From Roseofilum reptotaenium CS-1145 (GTDB lineage Bacteria > Cyanobacteriota > Cyanobacteriia > Cyanobacteriales > Desertifilaceae): 64,000 bases of DNA. A model generated the notes under the pieces. It saw only the letters and a list, made by a program, of their open reading frames with translations, had not been told where the DNA came from and made no database searches. Both the position numbers and the translations under genes were made by a program. Location: NCBI RefSeq assembly GCF_028330985.1, contig NZ_JAQMUE010000064.1:1-64000 (forward strand). Direction: 5' to 3'. This document shows positions 35,007 to 42,583 of the stretch, piece by piece (within the stretch, counting starts at the first letter, position 1; the number at the start of each line of letters is the position of its first letter).

Positions 35007-36635
35007 ATGATCCACAAGCTAAGATTCGTACTATTTACCCTAGCGATTTCTGGGTTGGGCATTCCGGTCTTTGCTTTTCCCCTGCTGCGATCCTCAGTGG
35101 GAGATGCAGGAATTGAGGCTCAAAACTTGCATGATTTACCATATAACTTAACGGGGAAAAAGATCGCCATTGGTCAAGTGGAAATCGGTCGTCCTGGGAT
35201 GTTTGGCATCGATAAGAAAATTGACTCGAATCAGCCCATCAGCCCCATGCGGGTGTTTTTTCGAGATGCCTTTGCCGAACACAATAAGCATGTTGACCCC
35301 CATGCCCAAAATGTAGCCAGTGTGATGATTAGCTCGAATAAACAGTATCCTGGAGTAGCTCCGGATGCGCGGCTGTATTCCACGGCTGTCGGTTCTTTAC
35401 GACGCAGCGGCCAAGCAGAGGAATGCCTCGCTTCTCAACATCTGGCGATGCAAAATAGTGGCGATTTGCGGGCAATTAATTTTAGTTTTGGAGAATCTTT
35501 GAATCAAGACCCCCGGCCGAATCCTCTACTGGATGGGAATGCACTGTTAACCCAATGTATTGATTGGTCGGCACGCGTGCATAATGTGTTTTATGTGATT
35601 GCCGGGAATCAGGGTCGAGGAGGCATTTCCATTCCTACGGATACCTACAATGGGGTGACGGTGGCATTCTCGAAGCTTTACAACGATCGCTATTCTAAAA
35701 TAGATTTTGCCAATATTGGCGATCCAAGTTTGGGTAATCCCAGTCGGATTATTGGCTACGAAACCAATACGAATAATCGGCGCTCCATTGGTTTGGTTGC
35801 TCCAGGTCATCAGGTTCCTTTAATTAATTTAGATGGTACAGTAGGGTATTCGAGTGGCACGAGTTTTGCCGCTCCCCATGCAACAGCAACGGTAGCATTA
35901 TTACAAGAATATGGCGATCGCCAATTGGCTCAGGTGAAAGCCGATCCCTTAAAATCCGAACTTAGTTCCCCATGGACAATCGACGCTCGTCAGCAAGAGG
36001 TCATGAAAGCCGTATTACTCAATAGTGCCGATAAGATTCAAGATTTGGGCAATGGCTTCAATCTGGGCATGTCACGCACCTTGTACAATCAACAGCATCA
36101 GTCTTGGCTCACTTCAGAAGCCTATCATGATGCCCGCATTCCCCTGGATATTCAAATGGGTGCAGGTCATTTAAATGCCAGTCGTGCTTATGAACAGTTT
36201 AGTGCGGGTCAGTGGACTCCAGAGAATCCAGTTCCGGCAATGGGTTGGAATTATGACCAAATTGAGAACGCTGGCAGCTATCAGGATTATATTTTGCAAG
36301 AACCCTTACAACAGGGGAGTATGCTCAGTGTTACCCTCGCTTGGAATCGTTTAGTAGAACTTCAAGACCACAATCAAAATGAGGCGTATGATATTGGAGA
36401 AACCTTTGAAGACCGGGGACTGAATAATTTAGATGTATTTCTGATGCCCGCTGAGTCTACGGATGTACGCGATAGTATTTGGTCTTCGATCAGTGAGGTT
36501 GATAGTGTAGAACATGTATTTTATCGCATTCCCCACGCAGGCAAGTATAAAATTCGCGTCTACTATCGTCAGCAGGTGAATGAGGCAGCGCAACCCTATG
36601 CGATCGCCTGGTGGACCACACCGGCTAACAACTAA
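35007..36635 (+). CDS. Secreted S8 (subtilisin-like) serine peptidase with altered Asp
   Basis: The 542-residue protein has a signal peptide (about 8-24, cleavage after V-F-A). The Ser of the triad is in S-S-G-T-S-F-A-A-P-H (about 285), the oxyanion Asn in V-I-A-G-N-Q-G (about 198), and the His in D-P-H-A-Q-N-V-A-S-V (about 100). The position of the catalytic Asp reads I-G-Q-V-E-I-G, so Glu replaces Asp. A beta-rich C-terminal domain of about 140 residues follows and resembles a P-like or pre-peptidase C-terminal fold. AGGAG precedes the ATG. Activity is plausible but should not be assumed. Confidence 0.85.
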   Translation: MIHKLRFVLFTLAISGLGIPVFAFPLLRSSVGDAGIEAQNLHDLPYNLTGKKIAIGQVEIGRPGMFGIDKKIDSNQPISPMRVFFRDAFAEHNKHVDPHAQNVASVMISSNKQYPGVAPDARLYSTAVGSLRRSGQAEECLASQHLAMQNSGDLRAINFSFGESLNQDPRPNPLLDGNALLTQCIDWSARVHNVFYVIAGNQGRGGISIPTDTYNGVTVAFSKLYNDRYSKIDFANIGDPSLGNPSRIIGYETNTNNRRSIGLVAPGHQVPLINLDGTVGYSSGTSFAAPHATATVALLQEYGDRQLAQVKADPLKSELSSPWTIDARQQEVMKAVLLNSADKIQDLGNGFNLGMSRTLYNQQHQSWLTSEAYHDARIPLDIQMGAGHLNASRAYEQFSAGQWTPENPVPAMGWNYDQIENAGSYQDYILQEPLQQGSMLSVTLAWNRLVELQDHNQNEAYDIGETFEDRGLNNLDVFLMPAESTDVRDSIWSSISEVDSVEHVFYRIPHAGKYKIRVYYRQQVNEAAQPYAIAWWTTPANN

Positions 36636-36752
36636 GTCAATCATTGTAGGGTGGGCAGGGTAAGGGTTTTAGACGTTGAATAATATGGCTTCTTCTCCTG
36701 CCCACCAACGACCCAGACCCTTTTTTAATTTTTAATTGAATTTTTAATTGAT

Positions 36753-37376
36753 ATGACTTCCCTGGCTCCCCCTAGAGAATTAATTCACTTGTCCGGTATT
36801 AGTTGGCAGACTTACGATCGCTTACTGCAAGAATTGAGCGATCGCCGTTTACGGCTAACATACTATCACGGCAGATTGCAAATCATGGCTCCTTCCCTCG
36901 AACATGAACGGTACAAACGAGTTATCGGCAGGTTTGTAGAAACTCTAGCCGAAGAGTTAACCCTGAACATCGAACCCCTGGGTTCAATCACCTTAAAACA
37001 CCCAGATGTTAGTGGTGCAGAACCAGATGAGTGCTTTTATATCCAAAACTTAAGCACTATCGAGGGGAAAAATCGGATTGATTTGGCGATCGATCCTCCG
37101 CCAGATTTAGTCATTGAAATTGACATCACCAGCAGTTCCATGAACCGTCTACCCATTTATGCTCAATTAGGAGTCTCCGAGATTTGGCGTTATGATGGTG
37201 AGTCCTTTGAGATTTATGTATTGAGCGATCGCCAGTATCAGTTAACCCAAGAAAGTTTAGCCTTTCCTGGTATTGATATGACTGAAATCAGCCAATTTTT
37301 AGCCCAAGTGGGTAACCAAGCATATTTAGACCTCATCCAAGATTTCCGCCGTTGGATTCAACGCCAACTCGGTTAG
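36753..37376 (+). CDS. Uma2-family (DUF820) restriction-fold nuclease
   Basis: The 207-residue protein shows the family layout: L-S-G-I-S-W-x-T-Y-D at the N-terminus, L-T-Y-Y-H-G-R-L-Q-I-M-A-P, H-E-R-Y-K, the P-D-E-C-F-Y-I segment and P-P-D-L-V-I-E-I-D-I-T-S-S-S, the PD-(D/E)xK-like core. Cyanobacteria carry tens of copies per genome and the role is not established. It is monocistronic, preceded by an AT-rich tandem-like tract. Confidence 0.92.
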   Translation: MTSLAPPRELIHLSGISWQTYDRLLQELSDRRLRLTYYHGRLQIMAPSLEHERYKRVIGRFVETLAEELTLNIEPLGSITLKHPDVSGAEPDECFYIQNLSTIEGKNRIDLAIDPPPDLVIEIDITSSSMNRLPIYAQLGVSEIWRYDGESFEIYVLSDRQYQLTQESLAFPGIDMTEISQFLAQVGNQAYLDLIQDFRRWIQRQLG

Positions 37377-37378
37377 AA

Positions 37379-37409
37379 TTACAGCACTTTCTTCTGCTAT
37401 GATGTACCT
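37379..37409 (-). repeat. Dispersed repeat family A tail, inverted copy
   Basis: The reverse complement reads GGTACATCATAGCAGAAG, continues with GAAAG and ends in TGCTGTAA, matching the tails at 5369-5396 and 29261-29287. A GATCCCCCTAAATCTC-type palindromic repeat follows directly at about 37411-37475. Confidence 0.65.
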
Positions 37410-37520
37410 TTCGATCCCCCTAAATCTCACTTTTTCTGGCTATCGCCAACTCAAAAAAGTGAGGTTGGGAGATCTCTTGTCGCCGAAATTGCTGTCTCTA
37501 TTGTGCAATTGGGGTAATCA

Positions 37521-37916
37521 ATGAAAATTATACAATCTTTGCATACCGCTATTTTAGTATCTGACTTAGACAAAGCCGAACATTTTTATAGTAGCGTTCT
37601 CGGTTTAACCAAAATCGATCGGCAACTGAAATTCCCCGGTATTTGGTATCAGATTGGACACTATCAACTGCACTTAATGATGCACCCTGACGTAGAAATT
37701 ACCCGATGGAATCCGGAAAAATGGGGGCGCAATGCCCATATTGCCTTTGAAATTGATTCCCTAGAGGAAGTGAAGCAACAATTAATCGCCTATGGGTGTA
37801 ACTTTAAACTGAGTTCATCCGGACGATCCGCCCTATTTACCCAAGATCCGGATGGCAATATTCTAGAGTTACAACAAATTTCGAGATTGTCCTGGGATGG
37901 AGAGATAGAGAGATAA
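37521..37916 (+). CDS. VOC-superfamily metalloprotein (glyoxalase/dioxygenase fold)
   Basis: The 131-residue protein has two beta-alpha-beta-beta-beta repeats. Metal ligand candidates are His in S-L-H-T-A-I-L-V-S-D (about 7), Glu or His in H-Y-Q-L-H-L-M (about 50), His in A-H-I-A-F-E and Glu in G-N-I-L-E-L. The D-P-D-G-N-I-L-E-L ending is diagnostic of the superfamily. Reactions range from glyoxalase I to extradiol cleavage and antibiotic binding, so the substrate is unknown. It is transcribed alone. Confidence 0.85.
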   Translation: MKIIQSLHTAILVSDLDKAEHFYSSVLGLTKIDRQLKFPGIWYQIGHYQLHLMMHPDVEITRWNPEKWGRNAHIAFEIDSLEEVKQQLIAYGCNFKLSSSGRSALFTQDPDGNILELQQISRLSWDGEIER

Positions 37917-38060
37917 GGAAGATGAAGACGAGATGGGGAAGGAAACAATCCTGCTGTAGCTGAGGGGGTATTCCCCTACTCCTTTACGGGATTCTATTAA
38001 GTATAACTTACTTACAGCATAAAGCGCTGTATCTTGAATTCTCTCAGATTCTTCCTCAAT

Positions 38061-38867
38061 ATGATGATCGCGCCCCTACCCATGATGCAATCAATTCTTT
38101 CCCAATTGCCTTCAGAAGCCCGGCAATGGACTGAAGGCTTGTCTTGGCAACAGAGAAGATATGTATTATCTCTGTGTCATCTATTACTATCTGCCCCATC
38201 AGAAGTGCAAGCCGAATTTTTAGATGAATATACGGCTGATGGTATTGTCGCTAAATTAGTTCAAGATCAAAAAACCAAAGAAAAAGTTGAACATTATTTA
38301 CAGATCTTTCAAATTCCTAGAGTCTTGAATGAAAAACAATTAAGGATTTATATCCGGCAATTTTATATTCATTCTGCTCACGATTTGCGGTGTGAACCGC
38401 AAATATTTCTCGAATCTGTATTGCAACTGGTTGTCGATCCACAGGAAAAGAAGAATGTATTCACTTACACTCTTGGATTTGAACTTTTGTTGATGATATT
38501 TCGCATGAGTTGGCTACAGCATGAACGACTTTATTTGATGCAAATCAATCAAGAGTGGTTCCTTCAGACGTATATTAAACCAATTCAATATACCCATAAA
38601 ATCAACCATATTATTACGCCCAAAGATGAGCGTCTATTTTTTGCCAAGCGGAACTTTTTTGTCCAAAAGCCAGAAGTTTCGGATAAGAAAGCATGGGAGT
38701 TAGTTATGGCGACATTTAAGACTGAAACAGTCACGAACTTAGGATTTTCTGTCATTCGTCATCACAATGCTTTTATCTTTGACTCCGATTATATTTTCAG
38801 TGAAGAAGAAGAGATAGAAACTCCCTTAATGTCGGATTTATCTCTAAGAGAAAGCCGTAGCTTGTAA
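38061..38867 (+). CDS. Conserved hypothetical protein, helical
   Basis: I start at ATG 38061; the TTG at 38034 adds nine residues beginning in a repeat. The 268-residue protein is helical in its first half (W-Q-Q-R-R-Y-V-L-S-L-C-H-L-L-L) and more mixed later, with an acidic E-E-E-E-I-E stretch before the end. Its last 24 bases overlap the end of the convergent HAD gene. I recognise no domain. Confidence 0.6.
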   Translation: MMIAPLPMMQSILSQLPSEARQWTEGLSWQQRRYVLSLCHLLLSAPSEVQAEFLDEYTADGIVAKLVQDQKTKEKVEHYLQIFQIPRVLNEKQLRIYIRQFYIHSAHDLRCEPQIFLESVLQLVVDPQEKKNVFTYTLGFELLLMIFRMSWLQHERLYLMQINQEWFLQTYIKPIQYTHKINHIITPKDERLFFAKRNFFVQKPEVSDKKAWELVMATFKTETVTNLGFSVIRHHNAFIFDSDYIFSEEEEIETPLMSDLSLRESRSL

Positions 38868-39560
38868 CCCTGACCAAACCTTGCCTTTCGCCACCTTAAA
38901 TAATTCTGGATGTTGGGATTGACGTTGCAGCCAAATAGGGGAAAAACCCGCTTCAATTGCACCCAGATAATCATCTTCGTAACTATCGCCAATATGCCAA
39001 GCTTGGTGCGGTTTATAACCATGTTTAGCGAGGGCAGTATGGAAAATTTTGGAGTTCGGTTTAGCTACACTAACCTCTGTAGAAATGGTAATCGATTGAA
39101 AGAAATGCTGTAGACCTAGAGCATTGAGAACCTTATGTAAACGAGAATCAAAGTTAGAAATCACCCCCAATTCAATATTTTGATTTTTCCAGCTTAAGAG
39201 GGCAATTTTCACATCCGGATAAACAAACCAGGGATAGAAGGTAGAGAAATAATGATAGAGTTCATTGAAAAACCGATCAAAATCAGTAAACTGATCTATG
39301 ACCTCAGATTGTTCAAAGGTGGCAAAGGCGATCGCCTTCCACCAGTCGAATTCATGGGACTGTAGCTCTTGACGATCGATGTCTGGAAAGGCGGCTGGTG
39401 GAGCCTTTTTAAAACTCTCGAAAAACGTGTGATCGATCAGATCGGCAGAAACTTGAACTCCAAATCCTTGTGCGAATTGGCTATAAATTTCTCCTACACT
39501 GCCGCGTACTCCAAAGAGCGTACCCACAGCATCTAAAAAGATAACCTTTGGTTTTGACAT
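38844..39560 (-). CDS. HAD-superfamily hydrolase (REG-2/HDHD3-like)
   Basis: The 238-residue protein has motif I F-L-D-A-V-G-T-L-F-G. This is D-x-x-G-T-L with Ala-Val at the usual A/V-x positions, so the second Asp of D-x-D is Val. Motif II is V-I-S-N-F-D, and motif III/IV is K-P-N-S-K-I-F with H-I-G-D-S-Y-E-D-D. Missing the second Asp suggests phosphatase activity is weak or altered, as in the REG-2-like group. It starts 18 bases after the NDH-2-like gene in the same operon. Confidence 0.85.
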   Translation of the reverse strand: MSKPKVIFLDAVGTLFGVRGSVGEIYSQFAQGFGVQVSADLIDHTFFESFKKAPPAAFPDIDRQELQSHEFDWWKAIAFATFEQSEVIDQFTDFDRFFNELYHYFSTFYPWFVYPDVKIALLSWKNQNIELGVISNFDSRLHKVLNALGLQHFFQSITISTEVSVAKPNSKIFHTALAKHGYKPHQAWHIGDSYEDDYLGAIEAGFSPIWLQRQSQHPELFKVAKGKVWSGLQATAFS

Positions 39561-39578
39561 AGTGATGCCTTTGATGAT

Positions 39579-40790
39579 CTAATTTAACATTATCTCTTGT
39601 AAGGGTTGGGTAAGCCAGTTAAAGGCGACTTTTAATTGATGGTTTAGGGTGGGCAGACGATAGAGATAAACGAGACGACGGGCAACATGGGCCAGGGGGC
39701 CATCGAGCTGAAGTCCTAAACCGGTTAAGGTGGCATTATCGATACCAAGAGCCATCATTTCACCGAGGTGAGAATAGCGGACTGGGAGCAGGGGCCGATC
39801 GCATAAAGAGGCCCATATATTCCAGGCACAATAATCTGCCTGTTGAATGGCTGCTTGGGCAGTTTTCGGTAAGACTTGACCCTCAGCATCGCAGCAGTCG
39901 GAAAGGTCACCCAGAATAAAATAATGGGGATAGTCGATCGCCTGTAGGGTGGCTGTCGTGGTAATCTGGCCGCGAGGATTCTTTTTCAGCTCTAGACCTT
40001 GGATACTCGGCGGAATTTGGGTTCCCACTGTCCACAACAACATATTGACGGGAATCGTATCTTCTTGACCTTTATACAATAGGGAAATGGAATCAGGGGC
40101 GATCGCTTCAATGGTGGTTTCTAAATCAATCCACACTCCTTTTTGTTTTAGGGCGGCTTCGGCTGCTTTGCGGTTAAACTCTGGAGAGTTGGCTAAAATG
40201 CAATCCCCTTTTTCAATTAAACGAATACGTCCGCGCTCACCCAAGCGATCGGCTAATTTACAAGCTAATTCTACGCCACTGTAGCCCCCACCCGCGATCG
40301 CCACCCGAATAACCTCTTCTTCCGATGCGATCAAAGTACCCAAACAGGCTTCTAGGCGATAGACATCTTCGAGCGTCCGAAAGGGAATGGCATATTCCTG
40401 ACATCCAGGAACCCAAGTTAGGGGGGTTTCTCCGCCCAACGCTAACACAATGCGATCGCCGTGCAGAACCTGTCCTGAGTCTAGGGTAACGTCTTGAGTC
40501 TCCAAATTAATTTGACTGACCTCTGCTTGGATGAACCTGACTCCAGTGTCTGCCAACAGCTCTGCATAAGGGGGAGCAATTTCCCAAGTCTGCATTTCGC
40601 CCGTAATCAATTCATACAATAGGGGCATAAACAAAAATCGGTCTTGGCGATCGATCAAAACGATCTCTGGTTTTTCCTGTCCCTCCCAAGACAACTCACT
40701 CAAACGTAGGGCAGTATACAACCCGCCAAAACCACCACCGAGGATACAAATGCGTGTAGATTGTTGTGACATAACAGAAGACTCGGACAT
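39579..40790 (-). CDS. Type II NAD(P)H dehydrogenase-like flavoprotein
   Basis: The 403-residue two-dinucleotide-binding-domain protein has FAD site G-G-G-F-G-G-L-Y-T-A near the N-terminus, the NAD(P) site I-A-G-G-G-Y-S-G-V-E-L-A (about 164-175), and F-I-L-G-D-L-S-D in the FAD domain. The C-terminal amphipathic stretch (L-V-Y-L-Y-R-L-P-T-L-N) would attach it to the membrane. Cyanobacterial enzymes of this group include NdbB, which reduces demethylphylloquinone in vitamin K1 synthesis. I cannot tell which member this is. The HAD gene follows after 18 bases. Confidence 0.88.
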   Translation of the reverse strand: MSESSVMSQQSTRICILGGGFGGLYTALRLSELSWEGQEKPEIVLIDRQDRFLFMPLLYELITGEMQTWEIAPPYAELLADTGVRFIQAEVSQINLETQDVTLDSGQVLHGDRIVLALGGETPLTWVPGCQEYAIPFRTLEDVYRLEACLGTLIASEEEVIRVAIAGGGYSGVELACKLADRLGERGRIRLIEKGDCILANSPEFNRKAAEAALKQKGVWIDLETTIEAIAPDSISLLYKGQEDTIPVNMLLWTVGTQIPPSIQGLELKKNPRGQITTTATLQAIDYPHYFILGDLSDCCDAEGQVLPKTAQAAIQQADYCAWNIWASLCDRPLLPVRYSHLGEMMALGIDNATLTGLGLQLDGPLAHVARRLVYLYRLPTLNHQLKVAFNWLTQPLQEIMLN

Positions 40791-40816
40791 CTACAAGAGA
40801 ACTTCTTACAGGATAC

Positions 40817-40829
40817 AGCGCTTCGCGCT
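40817..40829. repeat. REP-like AGCGC palindrome
   Basis: AGCGC-TTC-GCGCT in the gap between ndh and argD belongs to the same family as 384-398 and 29189-29203; a close copy is at 23861-23872. Sequence downstream differs. Confidence 0.65.
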
Positions 40830-40946
40830 AGAGAATAGAGCAGATAGGTTGCAATACATGGGTGCATGAGCATTAGACTGTATTACAACTGATTTTCTGC
40901 CCACTTATGCAAAAGATCTAACCCAATTATAGATAATGCGCATGTT

Positions 40947-40976
40947 GTAGGGGCTTTCCAGCCAGAAAGTCCCTAC
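40947..40976. terminator. Stem-loop after argD
   Basis: GTAGGGGCTTTC-CAGCCA-GAAAGTCCCTAC pairs over 12 bases with one mismatch, ending 13 bases before the argD stop. It can end argD transcription (minus strand), though no clear T run follows, and it has the form of a common cyanobacterial dispersed palindrome. Confidence 0.55.
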
Positions 40977-40988
40977 AGGAAATTCCGC

Positions 40989-42287
40989 TTATGCAAGGCT
41001 GGCGATCGCTTTGTCTACCTCAGCAACTGCCCGATCTACTTCCTCCGCAGACACAATTAACGGAGGCACAAAGCGCACTACTTTCGGCCCTGCGGGAACC
41101 AATAAAACGCCTTGTTCCATAGCTGTTTTGACAATTTCAATCGAGGTTAAAGGACTTTCTGCTTGCAGTTCCATGCCGTTAATTAAGCCCCATCCGCGCA
41201 CCTCTGCAATGAGTTGGGGATATTTAGCGGCGATCGCCCTTAAGCCTTTCCGCAGTTGCTCGCCCCGCTCTTGCACATTTTGAATTAACCGCTCTTGCTC
41301 CAGAGTTTGGCAGACTGTTAGTGCTGCGGCACAAGCAAAGGGGTTACCGCCAAACGTACTGGCATGGTTTCCCGGTTCAAACACATCGCAGAACTGCTTA
41401 CAGAGCAGAGCACCAATGGGAATACCACCGGCTAACCCCTTGGCTAAGGTAAAGATATCCGGTTCGATACCCAAATTCTCATATCCCCACAGTTTTCCCG
41501 TACGTCCCATTCCCACTTGCACCTCATCCAGAATCAGCAAAATTCCGGTCCGATCGCACAACTGGCGCAAGCGCAGGAAATACTCCAATTCTCCAGGACG
41601 CACCCCTCCTTCACCTTGCAAAGGTTCCAGTAAAATGGCAGCTACACGCCGTTCTGAGGTATCTAGGGAGGCGATCGCCTCTTTTACGGCTTCAAAATCG
41701 TTATAGGGCACATAGGCAAATCCAGGAACCAGGGGACTAAACCCTTTTTGATATTTAGCTTGACCGGTTGCGGTAATAGTGGCTAGGGTACGACCATGAA
41801 AACTCGCTTTTGCTGTCAGGATAATCGGATCTTCAATCTGCAATACCGTATGGGCATATTTGCGCGCTAATTTAATCGCACCTTCATTGGCTTCCGCACC
41901 AGAATTACAGAAAAAAGCGCGATCGGCACAAGAATGCTCAACTAACCATTGGGCTAATGCCCCTTGTTCAGGAATATAGTACAGATTCGAGACATGGTGC
42001 AACTTGCTAATCTGTTGTACTACTGTTTCCACTAAAGCTGGATGAGCATGACCGAGGGTGCAGGTGGCAATTCCCGCCACAAAATCTAAATACTCTCGAT
42101 CTTGAGTATCCCAAACCAGGCAACCTTTTCCTTGTTTTAGGGCGATCGGAAACCGCCCATAAGTAGACATTACATACTGATTAAACTCTGATGGATCATA
42201 AGCCTTTTCTGAAACTGGGGGGGCATCGGTCGGGGTTAAAATTTCTGGACTCACAGTTAGTTCCTCTAGATCAAAAGGACACAGCAT
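40989..42287 (-). CDS. argD: Acetylornithine aminotransferase
   Basis: This PLP enzyme makes N-acetylornithine from the semialdehyde in arginine synthesis and may also serve succinyl-diaminopimelate transfer. The ATG at 42287 gives 432 residues; a TTG two codons earlier is the alternative. F-C-N-S-G-A-E-A-N-E-G-A-I-K-L-A-R is the PLP phosphate loop, L-L-I-L-D-E-V-Q-V-G-M-G-R-T-G the pyridine-binding Asp, and T-L-A-K-G-L-A-G-G the Schiff-base Lys. The first 35 residues are an extension common in cyanobacteria. It is divergent from the PKS operon. Confidence 0.95.
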   Translation of the reverse strand: MLCPFDLEELTVSPEILTPTDAPPVSEKAYDPSEFNQYVMSTYGRFPIALKQGKGCLVWDTQDREYLDFVAGIATCTLGHAHPALVETVVQQISKLHHVSNLYYIPEQGALAQWLVEHSCADRAFFCNSGAEANEGAIKLARKYAHTVLQIEDPIILTAKASFHGRTLATITATGQAKYQKGFSPLVPGFAYVPYNDFEAVKEAIASLDTSERRVAAILLEPLQGEGGVRPGELEYFLRLRQLCDRTGILLILDEVQVGMGRTGKLWGYENLGIEPDIFTLAKGLAGGIPIGALLCKQFCDVFEPGNHASTFGGNPFACAAALTVCQTLEQERLIQNVQERGEQLRKGLRAIAAKYPQLIAEVRGWGLINGMELQAESPLTSIEIVKTAMEQGVLLVPAGPKVVRFVPPLIVSAEEVDRAVAEVDKAIASLA

Positions 42288-42373
42288 TATCAAGGGATTT
42301 GCAGTAACTTCAGTGCCCTAAAGCTAATCCCAAATACTCCATGGTAGCCTTGAAATTAAGTAATCTCGAGTTT

Positions 42374-42420
42374 TTGTCAACACTTCTTGACAATCAATTG
42401 TTAATTTTCGTTAAGAAGTG
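42374..42420. promoter_or_regulatory. Nested inverted repeats upstream of the PKS operon
   Basis: TTGTCAA-CACTTC-TTGACAA (42374-42393) is a perfect 7-bp inverted repeat. TTGACAAT-CA-ATTGTTAA overlaps it with one mismatch. CACTTCTT (42381-42388) pairs perfectly with AAGAAGTG (42413-42420). TTGACA could also be a -35 box. The structures overlap, so they are alternatives: operator, or attenuator-like hairpins in the leader. Confidence 0.5.
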
Positions 42421-42437
42421 AGGAGAAAGGGCTTCTT

Positions 42438-42482
42438 ATGTTACAGTGTCTCAAGATCCAGAATACAATTGCAACTCAATAG
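42438..42482 (+). CDS. Possible 14-codon leader peptide before the PKS operon
   Basis: The ATG at 42438 has AAGG 7 bases upstream inside AGGAGAAAGG, a better ribosome site than that of the PKS itself. It encodes M-L-Q-C-L-K-I-Q-N-T-I-A-T-Q and stops at 42480-42482, 101 bases before the PKS1 ATG. It lies just after the inverted repeats at 42374-42420. No codon run suggestive of a specific amino acid signal was seen. Confidence 0.35.
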   Translation: MLQCLKIQNTIATQ

Positions 42483-42583
42483 CGAAGCTATCCTATAGTT
42501 ATCATTGTATTGTTGGCTCTTCTAATGTGGATCGAAAATTAAATCAAAACGTTTTTCCAGTGCATCAGGAATCAGTTGAGTTT

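Noticed and set aside
42446-42583. GTG start giving PKS1 46 extra residues
   Set aside because: The extra part has no docking or KS sequence, and the ribosome-site spacing to the GTG is about 20 bases. Left as a possibility only.
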